From: Actinomycetes bacterium | GTDB lineage: Bacteria; Actinomycetota; Acidimicrobiia; Acidimicrobiales; Acidimicrobiaceae | Assembly (NCBI GenBank): GCA_021777475.1 | Contig: JAJYDM010000004.1 | Span: 1-54,155 of the forward strand | Length of the DNA: 54,155 bases | Direction of reading: 5' to 3' | Shown: positions 28,536 to 36,888 of the stretch, piece by piece | How the letters are laid out: each line of letters begins with the position of its first letter | How positions within the stretch are numbered: the first letter of the stretch is position 1 | Notes under the pieces: generated by a model | Seen by the model: only the letters and a program-made list of their open reading frames with translations | Told to the model about the DNA's origin: nothing | The model's database searches: none | Program-made: the position numbers and the translations under genes

Positions 28536-29978
28536 GTGAGAGAAAACAAAATGTGGATTGGCGGAGAATGGGTTGGTGCCGATTCAGGCAAGACATTCGC
28601 TGTCTTCAACCCGTCGACAGAGGAGGAGATCGGTCAGGTACCCCTAGGTGGTGTATCTGATGTTGACAAGGCAGTGGAGGCTGCACGTAAAGCATTTCCA
28701 ATCTGGTCCCGCAAGCCGCAGGCTGAGAGGTCAAAACTTGTAAGTCAAATTGCGGAAGAAATGAGAAAAAATAGCAAGGAACTTGCAAGGCTCGATACTC
28801 TCGAGCATGGTACCCCAATAGATGTTGCCAACATGCTAACGATGTGGTCTGCAGAAATGATTGAATATGCTGCGGAGGCTGCAAGGACGCTCATGGGCGA
28901 TGTCATATCTGCATTTCCAAATACAATGTCCTATTATCGGAGAGAGCCGGTGGGGGTATGTGGTCTAATCGCACCTTGGAACGTTCCGCTAATGATGATG
29001 GCCGCAAAACTTGGCCCTGCCTTAGCCGCTGGTAACGCATGTGTGGTAAAACCCCCTAGTATAAATTCGCTGATCGGTCTTAAATTTGCGGAGATAATTT
29101 CAAAGGTTGATTTACCACCTGGTGTCGTAAATTTAATTACAGGACCTGGAGGGAGCGTTGGTAACGCTCTATCTTCTCACCCACACGTTGACATGATAGC
29201 TTTCACTGGAAGCACCGAAACCGGGAAGGCAATTATTGAAGCGTCAAGTAGATCGGTTAAGCGGCTCATGCTTGAGTTGGGCGGTAAAAACCCTGCCATT
29301 GTCCTTGAAGATGCCGACCTAGATCATGCCGCTACCATTTTAGCCGAAAAGCAGTGCCTCAACAGTGGCATGACCTGTGGATCTCCTGGAAGAATTTATG
29401 TTCACGAAAATGTCCACAATGAATTCCTAGAAAACTTTGTTGCGGCGATGGAGAAAATTACGGTCGGAGATCCTAATGATCCCGAGACTGCAATTGGCCC
29501 AGTCGTTAGTGCTGAGCACAGGGACAAGATAGAACACTACATCAAATCTGGAGTTGAGGAAGGTGCAACTCTAGTGCTCGGAGGAAACCGGCCAACTACT
29601 GCGCCAATGGACAAAGGTTTCTATGTCATGCCCACGGTCTTTACTGACGTAACTCAGAATATGACAATCGCTCGTGAGGAAATCTTCGGTCCCGTCGCTT
29701 GTGTCATGAAATTCTCATCGGAAAACGAAGTTTTAGATCTTGCAAATGACAATATTTATGGTTTGTGTGCTTCCGTATGGACCAAAGATATAGGAAAAGG
29801 AATAAAGTACGGAAACGAACTCCGCGTTGGCTCGTTTTGGGTAAACCAACATAACCACATTACTACGGCCTTACCATGGGGCGGGATAAAAGAGAGCGGA
29901 ATTGGCAAAGAAGGCGGTGTTGAAGGCCTTAAAGAATTTACGACACTCAAACTGATGTGTTTTGAAATGCCACAGTGA
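28536..29978 (+). CDS. NAD(P)-dependent aldehyde dehydrogenase
   Basis: Oxidises an aldehyde to the free acid. Full-length ALDH superfamily protein of 480 aa: IAPWNVPLMMMAAKLGPALAAGN (about residues 143-165), FTGSTETGK cofactor loop, catalytic Glu in LELGGKNP, nucleophile Cys in GMTCGSPGR (about 283-291; many ALDHs have GQxC), and EEIFGPVACVMKF. The GTG start has GGAGG at 7 nt. It is the first island gene on the plus strand, with about 1 kb before the alcohol dehydrogenase, so the two probably have separate promoters. Its substrate is unknown; together with the Fe-type ADH it suggests alcohol-aldehyde-acid conversion. Confidence 0.92.
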   Translation: MRENKMWIGGEWVGADSGKTFAVFNPSTEEEIGQVPLGGVSDVDKAVEAARKAFPIWSRKPQAERSKLVSQIAEEMRKNSKELARLDTLEHGTPIDVANMLTMWSAEMIEYAAEAARTLMGDVISAFPNTMSYYRREPVGVCGLIAPWNVPLMMMAAKLGPALAAGNACVVKPPSINSLIGLKFAEIISKVDLPPGVVNLITGPGGSVGNALSSHPHVDMIAFTGSTETGKAIIEASSRSVKRLMLELGGKNPAIVLEDADLDHAATILAEKQCLNSGMTCGSPGRIYVHENVHNEFLENFVAAMEKITVGDPNDPETAIGPVVSAEHRDKIEHYIKSGVEEGATLVLGGNRPTTAPMDKGFYVMPTVFTDVTQNMTIAREEIFGPVACVMKFSSENEVLDLANDNIYGLCASVWTKDIGKGIKYGNELRVGSFWVNQHNHITTALPWGGIKESGIGKEGGVEGLKEFTTLKLMCFEMPQ

Positions 29979-30228
29979 AATGCTGGAACTCCGGCTGCAA
30001 TTGATCGACCTGGCTTCCGCAATTGTGGACTGAAATGGCTTGCTTGAATGGTACTTCTCGAACCTAGACAACAAACGTTAATGAATCAAACCCCACGTCG
30101 TTGATTGTTGCCTGTCTTCCATGCATTCAAGCATCCTGTGTCAGATTGACAACTAGAAGAAATCCTAGGTCGATGGCAATGTGGAGTTGCCACTTGACCC
30201 AGCCCGTTGTTTGGAGTGCATTAACAGT

Positions 30229-30265
30229 CAAGTAGCTGGAGGGTCAGATTCCCTCCGGCTACTTG
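30229..30265. repeat. 15-bp hairpin
   Basis: CAAGTAGCTGGAGGG (30229-30243) pairs with 30251-30265 with a single G-U wobble and a 7-nt loop. It is very stable but has no T-tract. It may end the aldehyde dehydrogenase transcript (stop at 29978) or be left over from a mobile element. Confidence 0.65.
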
Positions 30266-30689
30266 CAGGCCCCGACGCGACAATCTCTCGTCGCAAGATT
30301 CCTACGATCCAATCCAACCGGCGGTTGACCAACCTGCCAATCGGCGATTATCGATCGTAAATTTCCCTTGACACCGAACAGCCGGCAGATCCCCATTAAC
30401 TGCTCCATTTGATCAATTTCTTCGGAGCTGATTACAGCCACTTTGCAACTGTCTATGGGCTCGCACTTAGTCGTCTATATTTCATACGGACCCAACGAAT
30501 CACGTCTCCGTCAATGGGTTTAGAAGTGCCGAGTAACCTTTATCGACAGGAGCATCCTGAATAGTTGATTCACTTCAGCAAAATTGCCAGCGGTGAGAAA
30601 CCGTTTTCTCGTCTCGAGCAAGTCTTAGTGACCCAACCTCTATAAAGTTTGCTAATGTCTGGGTTTTTAGGCTAATCTATTATAAAATG

Positions 30690-30698
30690 TTCATTGAA
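30690..30698 (+). promoter_or_regulatory. Candidate island operator (TTCA-T-TGAA)
   Basis: TTCATTGAA next to a TATAAAAT stretch, about 275 bp before the alcohol dehydrogenase. It matches the core of the palindromes before the GRE operon (48742-48754) and the ABC operon (53485-53495). A 9-bp core can occur by chance, so support comes from the repetition. Confidence 0.35.
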
Positions 30699-30813
30699 TT
30701 GTCCCTGATAGATTCTATAATCTTTTGCTACGGGTCGGTAACATCAATTCAAGTCATTTGAACATCGAAGTGACCCCAGGTGAGGGGATTGGCCTGTCAC
30801 CACGGATTGTTTG

Positions 30814-30845
30814 TTGACAATAGCTGCTAAAAGTGAAATTAGCAG
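30814..30845 (+). promoter_or_regulatory. Candidate promoter with 22-bp palindrome before the alcohol dehydrogenase
   Basis: A consensus -35 TTGACA (30814-30819) is followed by a weak -10 (AAATTA at 16 nt or AATTAG at 17 nt). Between them and across the -10 lies CTGCTAA-N8-TTAGCAG (30824-30845), a perfect inverted repeat of the size used by TetR-type repressors. The TetR gene at 32274 is the obvious candidate binder (inference). Confidence 0.4.
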
Positions 30846-30971
30846 ACTTTTGCAATTACCGTTAGCGGCAATCATGAGCCGTGGTCTCGGGCTGTTGTTC
30901 AGATGAGCATTTTTTTAGGTTGTACCTGAGGCGCCATGCCATGAGACAAAGCTTTGTGAAGAGAGGTTCCG

Positions 30972-32129
30972 ATGCCAAGTGTTTTCGCGAGTCCCAATCC
31001 CGTACTTTTCGGGCGAGGCACATCAAAGGAAATTGGGGAAAAACTTAAAGAGTTTGGATGCACCAAAGTTCTCGTCATTTTCGACCAAGGAGTTAAGAAA
31101 GCTGGAATAGCCGATACTGTCATAGCGAATATCAATAGAGCAGGCATAGGAACCGTTGCCTACGATGATGTTTTGCCTGACCCACCAGACTGGTCTATAG
31201 AAGAGGCCGCCGCCTTAGGTCTACGGGAAGACGTTGATGGAGTCGTTGGGCTAGGTGGTGGCAGCTCCATGGACACAGCGAAGGGAGCAAAGCTGCTGCT
31301 AAGCAATCCTCCGCCCATAAATCAGTATTTTGGACGAGACGGTGTTGTCAAAACTGCAGGTAAACCACTCATAGTTATTCCAACTACGGCTGGGACTGGC
31401 AGCGAAAATACTCCGGGCGGGGTGATTACGGATACTCGACGAAACGTAAAGGATGTCGTCGTCGGTCCCGGTTGCGCTGTCAGCTTGGGTATCGTAGATC
31501 CGGAACTAACGGTCGCGCTGCCCCCAGAAATAACAGCATCTACGGGTATGGATGCGTTCTGCCATGCGGTGGAATCGTTTACGTCCAAACGGTGGAACTC
31601 CTTTAGCGATGTAGTCGCTAAGGAAGCAATCACACTCATCGGTAAAAATCTAACGCGTGCCTACCATGAAGGATCTAATATCGAAGCCCGTGAGGCCATG
31701 CTTTTTGCGTCATCATTAGGGGGAATTGCTATGTCCGGTCCGTTATGCCATTTGGGACATGATATAGGGAAGCCTCTTGGTGCGAACTTCCATATTCCCC
31801 ATGGCACCAGCGTAGCTTCATGTCTTCCCCAAATCTTAGAATATATCGCGCCAGCAGTTCCAGAAAAGATCCGATTCATAGCTGAGGCTTTAGGTAATCA
31901 CGTTCCCGAAACGGCGTCAGTCGATACAATTGGTGAACTTGCTGGTGCCGCTGTCAAAGCACTTATGAAGGAGATAAATCTCCCTAACTTCAAATCGTAT
32001 GGGTTGACTAAAAGTGAGGTACTAGGCATCGCGCCGGATGTCATAAAGTTTGGCTTAGCACTTGCCCCCATGCCCACAACTGAAGACGTAGTACGGAATC
32101 TCTTAAGTCAAGCTTTCGAGGAAAACTAA
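30972..32129 (+). CDS. Iron-type (group III) alcohol dehydrogenase
   Basis: NAD(P)-dependent dehydrogenase of the Fe-ADH family, 385 aa. NAD-binding GLGGGSSMDTAKG lies at about residues 96-108 and the PTTAGTGSENT loop at about 138-148. Metal ligands come from the Asp in the DPELTV region and from the His set in HDIGKPLGANFHIPHGTSVA (about 259-278). ATG start with AGAGAGG at 5 nt. It likely interconverts a small alcohol or hydroxyacid and its aldehyde or ketone. Gene order ADH-TetR on the plus strand, pointing toward the convergent SDR gene. Confidence 0.92.
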   Translation: MPSVFASPNPVLFGRGTSKEIGEKLKEFGCTKVLVIFDQGVKKAGIADTVIANINRAGIGTVAYDDVLPDPPDWSIEEAAALGLREDVDGVVGLGGGSSMDTAKGAKLLLSNPPPINQYFGRDGVVKTAGKPLIVIPTTAGTGSENTPGGVITDTRRNVKDVVVGPGCAVSLGIVDPELTVALPPEITASTGMDAFCHAVESFTSKRWNSFSDVVAKEAITLIGKNLTRAYHEGSNIEAREAMLFASSLGGIAMSGPLCHLGHDIGKPLGANFHIPHGTSVASCLPQILEYIAPAVPEKIRFIAEALGNHVPETASVDTIGELAGAAVKALMKEINLPNFKSYGLTKSEVLGIAPDVIKFGLALAPMPTTEDVVRNLLSQAFEEN

Positions 32130-32191
32130 TACATTGTGAAGGACCTGAGGTTCAATTCGAATTTCAACATACTGACAACCTAAAAAGACCT

Positions 32192-32222
32192 ACAGATGAT
32201 GAGTCCGTGAGACGTATCATCT
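32192..32222. promoter_or_regulatory. Inverted repeat before the TetR gene
   Basis: CAGATGAT pairs with ATCATCTG across a 15-nt loop that itself contains GTC-CGTGA-GAC. It lies about 50 bp before the TetR start, where an autoregulatory operator would be expected. The loop resembles hammerhead stem II but the ribozyme core is not intact (see rejected items). Confidence 0.4.
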
Positions 32223-32273
32223 GGGGCGATACATTGGCAAACAGGTGCAGCTTCTAGAGGGTTGGAGAACAGC

Positions 32274-32867
32274 ATGACAAGTAGACAGCTTCAAGCTGTA
32301 GAAACACAAAAGAGGATTTACGAAGTAACAAAACAACTTGTGGATACTTATGGAATTGATGGCGTCAGCATTCGAGGAATTGCGGAAGGTGCTGATGTCT
32401 CCGTCGGAACCTTTTACCACTACTACAATTCCAAAGACGAAGTTATCTACAGCATGCTCATCTACATCAAACAGAGGTTTCTAGACGAACTCAAACTAAA
32501 TCTGAGTGGCGTTACTTATACCGACAAGATATTCACATTGATTATAAGTGATCTCAATTTTATGAAAGACTATATAGATTCCTACAAAACCACGATCAGA
32601 AGAATCCTAAAGAATAGATCAAGTGATTACGTTTTTTCGGACTATCTGTTTTCGGACTTCAATCCGACATTTATGGCCTTGCGCGAATTGCTAACAACCG
32701 CGAAGGAATCTGGTGAAATTTCCAAAGATATCGAGGTCAATGATGTCTGCGTTATGCTTCAGACGATGATTTGGGGGCTTGTCGATCTTCAAAATGTAAG
32801 CAGCGAATTTGATTTAATTGGCACCGCACGGGCAATAACAAAAGTTGTCTTGACTTCGCTCCAATAA
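32274..32867 (+). CDS. TetR-family transcriptional regulator
   Basis: Predicted one-component regulator, 197 aa. The N-terminal TetR HTH covers about residues 10-55 (IRGIAEGADVSVGTFYHYYNSKDEVI). The C-terminal ligand-binding helices are variable. I chose the ATG at 32274 because GGAG lies 6 nt before it; a TTG four codons earlier overlaps that site. It follows the Fe-type ADH by about 145 bp on the same strand and is the only regulator in the island, so it probably controls some or all of the pathway genes, possibly through the palindromes described elsewhere (inference). Confidence 0.9.
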   Translation: MTSRQLQAVETQKRIYEVTKQLVDTYGIDGVSIRGIAEGADVSVGTFYHYYNSKDEVIYSMLIYIKQRFLDELKLNLSGVTYTDKIFTLIISDLNFMKDYIDSYKTTIRRILKNRSSDYVFSDYLFSDFNPTFMALRELLTTAKESGEISKDIEVNDVCVMLQTMIWGLVDLQNVSSEFDLIGTARAITKVVLTSLQ

Positions 32868-32874
32868 GGACCAC

Positions 32875-33096
32875 TAGCCAGACAAGGCGTGCAGGTCTTC
32901 CAAAACAGGGAAGATCTCTGATCTCGACGCGCGTCCTGTCTTTGGCTTGCGTCCTTACTCCACATTCTGGACAGCCAACGATAGAGCTTTTTGTCTCGAT
33001 ATTTATTATCAGCTCGTCTGCGGTCTCGTGAACTTCAAGTATTTGGAACCCGTCAAGTCCGAGCAGTTATTCGGCCAAGGAAGTAGGATCGTTCAT
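32875..33096 (-). pseudogene. ISL3-family transposase fragment
   Basis: Minus-strand translation gives a start MNDPTSLAE, then an in-frame TAA (33069-33067). After it come LLGLDGFQILEVHETADEL and a zinc-ribbon-like GCPECGVRTQAKDR, then RDLPCFGRPARLVWL. This is the N-terminal part of an ISL3-family transposase (zf-ISL3). The rest is missing, since the TetR gene ends 8 bp away. Both the stop and the truncation show it is dead. It sits at the convergent junction between the plus and minus halves of the island. Confidence 0.75.
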
Positions 33097-33335
33097 AGTT
33101 AGGGGCTCTCCTTAGTGAAGTCTTAGATCAACCTCAATTATGGTAGAGTCCCTAACTCTTTCGTCGACCCGCCAACTGCAGCACTCCCCACTTGGACGCG
33201 AACAGCCATTAAAGTGGAGCAGGTTTTCAAGGTCCTTTAATGTCCTCTCAACAATGCTCCGTGGGCGTTACCCAGACACCTGGTACTCAACTCGCCAATG
33301 TCATCACTACCGCTGCATAAATGGTTCTAAATTAT

Positions 33336-34145
33336 CTAACCTTTGTTGGATACCATTCCAGGTGATAGAGGCATACCTCCACTTACCGGTAATACGGCAC
33401 CTGTAACATACGATGACAAGTCCGAAGCCAAAAAGACTGCTGCACCTGCGATATCTGCTGGAGTTCCAACTCTTTGCAACGGCGCTAATTTCCCTAAGTT
33501 CCTGAAGAATTCTTCAACCTCGTCTTCCGGCATGTCTTTTAGCATTGGGTCATAGAACGGGGTACGAATTGGTCCTGGCATGATTGCATTCACTCTAATG
33601 TTGTCTGGACCCAATTCAGAAGCCATATCATATGTAAGGCCGAGGATCCCCGCTTTCGCGGCATGATAATGGGGCTGGGCCTTGGGAGGGTGAACAGCAC
33701 CAAGCGAGGAAATATTGACAATCTTCCCGCTATTATTCTTCCTCATATTTGAAACCACTGCCCTGCTACAAAGGAATGCACTTTTAAGATTCAGCGCGAC
33801 CACTTGATCCCAGTCCTCTTCTGGGAGCGTCCCAATGCTATTAAGCATTGCCGCGTGAGAACCTATGATATTCCCCGCATTATTCACCAAAATATCGACA
33901 CGGCCAAATTTTCCAATAACCTCCTCAACCATGGCTGCCACTTGACCACTACTGGTAACATCACAGGAAAGTGCCAACCCATCGCTACCAATTGACTTCA
34001 CTTCATTAAGTGTTTCACGGGCATGCTCGTCACGGATATCAGCTATGGCTACAAAACAACCCTCTTCAGCGAACTTAAGCGCAATACCTTTGCCAATACC
34101 CTGTGCTGCCCCTGTAACAATGGCCACCTGGTTTGAAAGTAACAT
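33336..34145 (-). CDS. Short-chain dehydrogenase/reductase
   Basis: Classical NAD(P)-dependent SDR, 269 aa. The cofactor motif TGAAQGIGKGIA is at about residues 11-22 and NNAG at about 88-91. The catalytic Ser lies in NISSLG and Tyr/Lys in YHAAK (about 159-163). C-terminal substrate loop PGPIRTPFYDPMLKDMPEDE. ATG start with GAGGGG at 5 nt. It is the last minus-strand gene of the hyuA-hyuB-gamma set. In acetone and acetophenone pathways an SDR makes the ketone from the secondary alcohol, which is a possible role here (inference). Confidence 0.92.
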   Translation of the reverse strand: MLLSNQVAIVTGAAQGIGKGIALKFAEEGCFVAIADIRDEHARETLNEVKSIGSDGLALSCDVTSSGQVAAMVEEVIGKFGRVDILVNNAGNIIGSHAAMLNSIGTLPEEDWDQVVALNLKSAFLCSRAVVSNMRKNNSGKIVNISSLGAVHPPKAQPHYHAAKAGILGLTYDMASELGPDNIRVNAIMPGPIRTPFYDPMLKDMPEDEVEEFFRNLGKLAPLQRVGTPADIAGAAVFLASDLSSYVTGAVLPVSGGMPLSPGMVSNKG

Positions 34146-34378
34146 CTTTTCCCCTCTTCACTTATTTTTCTAATTTCCAGAATTCTGATCTGTACCCAGG
34201 TCAAACACCTCACAGGCTGCTTTGACATTTCACGCTTCCATGAGCTCTATTATCAGACCCGTATACCCAACTGCTAAGTCGGTCACCGCTTTTTTTCCAA
34301 ACAATCGTCAACGTTTTAGTAACTCATTCATACTGCCGAAAAACGGCATCTTCTAACATTTATACAATTGTCAGATAA

Positions 34379-34681
34379 TCAGAGCCTGGGCTGAATATCT
34401 GACAGATACGGATCACCAACTCGAGCAATTTCTGTCGCTTGTCGGAGACCACACGACGGACAGAAAAACTCCCTAAAACATACCTGATCGGCCATTCCTT
34501 GGTCAGATGCTTTGTAACCAGCACCAATAGACGCAGTGGCAGACTCCTCGACTAGGCAATAATCCTTAAAATTCTCATCACCGCTTCCCAAAGTCTGACC
34601 GCATGCACAAATGAAATAGATTGCACCTTCGACTCGTGCCAAACGCAAATTATCCCCTATCAGCACCTGCTGTCGCTCCAT
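34379..34681 (-). CDS. Acetone/acetophenone carboxylase gamma-like zinc-binding subunit
   Basis: Small protein (100 aa) with paired cysteine knuckles, CACG (about residues 26-29) and CPSCG (about 74-78) preceded by REFF. This layout is like the gamma subunits AcxC/ApcC of ATP-dependent ketone carboxylases. I chose the ATG at 34681 because AAGGAGG lies 6 nt upstream; an ATG 7 codons earlier would include that site. It lies 119 bp after hyuB. The gamma-like gene suggests that the HyuAB pair is a carboxylase more than a hydantoin or 5-oxoproline hydrolase. Similarity is judged by eye. Confidence 0.6.
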   Translation of the reverse strand: MERQQVLIGDNLRLARVEGAIYFICACGQTLGSGDENFKDYCLVEESATASIGAGYKASDQGMADQVCFREFFCPSCGLRQATEIARVGDPYLSDIQPRL

Positions 34682-34800
34682 TTTCCGCCTCCTTACAATC
34701 ATTTAAATCATGCAGACCCAACTACGATCCATTTGAGGGTTTACCAATATGCTGTCAATAATCTCGTAGCAGATGCACCCGATAGCTTCCCTCGAAAGTT

Positions 34801-36783
34801 TTAACTTGACGACTTCAAAGGACTTTTTGCAATTGTTCCCAAACGTTTCAGGTATCTACTTTCTCGATACGCACTAGTCCCGTCAACGTCGACGCTACCG
34901 TCGGTCGCCAAGACTAATCCGTATACAATCTGGGCTTCGTGGACAGTCAACTTGCCATCAGCGAGGTCTTTAGCCACTAATTCTGGATCTCTACGTAATG
35001 GATCGCCAAAACCGGCAAAATTTGGAAGGTTCGTACACCATATGTCTCCTCTTTTTAGGACTATTGGTGGACCTTTAAAAAATGTCTTCTCCTCCTCCCC
35101 TTTCAGCTCGTCATAATTCTGCGGAATGCTGCCATTAGCAAGCATTTGATTAACGTCCGTGCTTCGTTTCACCTTGAAAAAAGCTCGGCCACCTGGATTT
35201 CCGCCCATCATCCCTTGATTCTTTACAAAGCTCTCATCCATATAGACATGCACGTCCATCTGCTCCGTACCGTGCAGTATCCAGGCCTCCTCAGCACCTA
35301 ACCCACTTCGAAACTTTCCTGCCCCAGCAGCGCCGGCAGCATTTTCACGGCGATAAAGCGTAAGGACTGGCCAAGCCATCTCATTTTCTTCCACGTTTGA
35401 CGCTTCCATGCCAGGAACCCAAAACAGACCACCAGTGTCAACCCCATCTCGCACTGGAGAAGCCGGAAGCGCGCCAGTTGCCATTCCAGCACTCATTCCG
35501 ACGAAGAATTGACCATGCTGATTGATTCCGTTAAAGATCCAGCCCCCGTAGGCATGGACGTCGGCCATACCGATAGCCTTCTCACGCAGTGGGGAGTCTG
35601 CACACGCAATCATCTTTGCGACAGCCCCTGTAGCCGTTGCAACAACCATCGGCATGTTATACACACCTGCAGTGCTAATTGGGGCTGGAAAATCAGCACA
35701 AGTGATTGTGCCAAAAACAGGCCGAAATTTCACCCTTCGGTAAAGACCACCACTAGTCCCCGCCAAATCGTAACCCAACATGATGGTAAGTGGTGCCAGG
35801 ACTCCACCTGCCAGTCCGGCGTATGTATTGTTAATTGCACCTACCTGTGGAGACGTTCCTTCATTGTCAACATACAGGTATTCACCTTCCTTTACAATAT
35901 TAATTTGACTAACATAAATACCGCGATCGCCTGGCACTGATACTTCCGTGTAAACTCGCTCGGACCATCGACCGTCTGGTATCATCTGCAGTTTCTCGAC
36001 AACTGCCCTTTCACCCGCGTCCATTACCTCATCAATTACTGCCTTCACAATTTCCGGGCCATAGCGCTGAATCAGCTTGATAATCCTTTCCCGGGCCAGA
36101 TTCAACCCAGCGATAGCAGCGTGGAGATCCATATCCACCGTGCTAGGTAGCCTTGATTGACGAAGAAAAAGCTGTTCCACATCCACTCGCAATTTGCCAG
36201 CTTCCGCAAGCTTCATCGGGGGGAAACACGGTGGATCCTGTCTAATGTCCTCCGAAGCTAGGCAGAAACTTCCGGGAACTGGTCCTCCAACGTCACTGTA
36301 ATGAACACTATTAGCAACCCAGCAAAACAATTCACCTTCCCAAAACACTGGGCTTGTCAATCCTGTATCCTGCTGATGAGAGGTGCCTACATACGGGTCA
36401 TTACATAGGAACACATCCCCATCCTGGATCCCAGGCTCGTCACTACGGTTCTCCAAAATCCACTTTGTAATTAATGCGAGCATGTTGCCAAGGTACAGCA
36501 GGTAGGGACCAAGACACATTACGTCTCCAACCTCTGTAAGGATCGCACATTGGAAATCCCGCACAATCATGGTGATTGGCGAAATACTTAGTTTCTGAAT
36601 CGTTTGCCCATGTTCTAAATTGATATTAAGGAGTGTGTTGCGAATAACCTCGTAGGTAATCGGATCTACTTCAGTTGCCGAGCTGGAGCTGTAAAGACGT
36701 AGCCTTGGACTGATGCTGAGCACTTCAGGTGGGACATAACCGCGAGCTATTCCATCGCACACCAACTTTTCAGGTTCTTCCAT
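34801..36783 (-). CDS. Hydantoinase B / acetone carboxylase alpha-like subunit
   Basis: HyuB-family protein of 660 aa. Characteristic start of domain VDPITYEVIRNTLLNINLEHG (about residues 38-58), then GDVFLCNDPYVGTSHQQD, HYSDVGGPVPGSF and a C-terminal glycine-rich part (GGNPGGRAFF). Members act with HyuA in ATP-dependent hydrolysis of hydantoins or 5-oxoproline, or in carboxylation of acetone or acetophenone. ATG start with AGGGG upstream. It lies 105 bp after hyuA. In acetone carboxylase the matching subunit binds the metal; no metal site could be confirmed here by eye. Confidence 0.88.
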   Translation of the reverse strand: MEEPEKLVCDGIARGYVPPEVLSISPRLRLYSSSSATEVDPITYEVIRNTLLNINLEHGQTIQKLSISPITMIVRDFQCAILTEVGDVMCLGPYLLYLGNMLALITKWILENRSDEPGIQDGDVFLCNDPYVGTSHQQDTGLTSPVFWEGELFCWVANSVHYSDVGGPVPGSFCLASEDIRQDPPCFPPMKLAEAGKLRVDVEQLFLRQSRLPSTVDMDLHAAIAGLNLARERIIKLIQRYGPEIVKAVIDEVMDAGERAVVEKLQMIPDGRWSERVYTEVSVPGDRGIYVSQINIVKEGEYLYVDNEGTSPQVGAINNTYAGLAGGVLAPLTIMLGYDLAGTSGGLYRRVKFRPVFGTITCADFPAPISTAGVYNMPMVVATATGAVAKMIACADSPLREKAIGMADVHAYGGWIFNGINQHGQFFVGMSAGMATGALPASPVRDGVDTGGLFWVPGMEASNVEENEMAWPVLTLYRRENAAGAAGAGKFRSGLGAEEAWILHGTEQMDVHVYMDESFVKNQGMMGGNPGGRAFFKVKRSTDVNQMLANGSIPQNYDELKGEEEKTFFKGPPIVLKRGDIWCTNLPNFAGFGDPLRRDPELVAKDLADGKLTVHEAQIVYGLVLATDGSVDVDGTSAYRESRYLKRLGTIAKSPLKSSS

Positions 36784-36888
36784 TTACTTTCCCCTTTTTA
36801 GATCTTTTATATGTACGCTTTTGGAAGCGACAGTTTCTAACCCACAATCTCACTGGCAAACCTTTTATTGCGGCTCAACGTATGGTTA

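Larger units (their letters stand above)
29979..30971. other. 1-kb gap between aldehyde and alcohol dehydrogenase genes
   Basis: No supported gene. A 60-codon minus-strand frame (30259-30441) has no ribosome binding site or known domain. It holds a 15-bp hairpin (30229-30265) and two palindromic candidate operators (30690-30698 and 30824-30845) before the alcohol dehydrogenase. A tRNA was considered at the hairpin and rejected. Confidence 0.5.

Noticed and set aside
30229-30265. tRNA-like T-arm (GAGGG-7 nt loop-CCCTC)
   Set aside because: The loop TCAGATT lacks the TTC core, the stem is 15 bp long, and no D-arm, anticodon arm or acceptor pairing is found upstream.
30259-30441. 60-codon minus-strand frame
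   Set aside because: No ribosome binding site, no family, and its stop falls within the hairpin; kept only as a note in the gap entry.
32195-32221. Hammerhead-ribozyme-like sequence (TGATGAGTCCGTGAG...) before the TetR gene
   Set aside because: Stem II and TGATGA match, but the conserved C before TGATGA is A and the essential GAA of the GAAA core reads GTA. The outer stem is better explained as an inverted-repeat operator.
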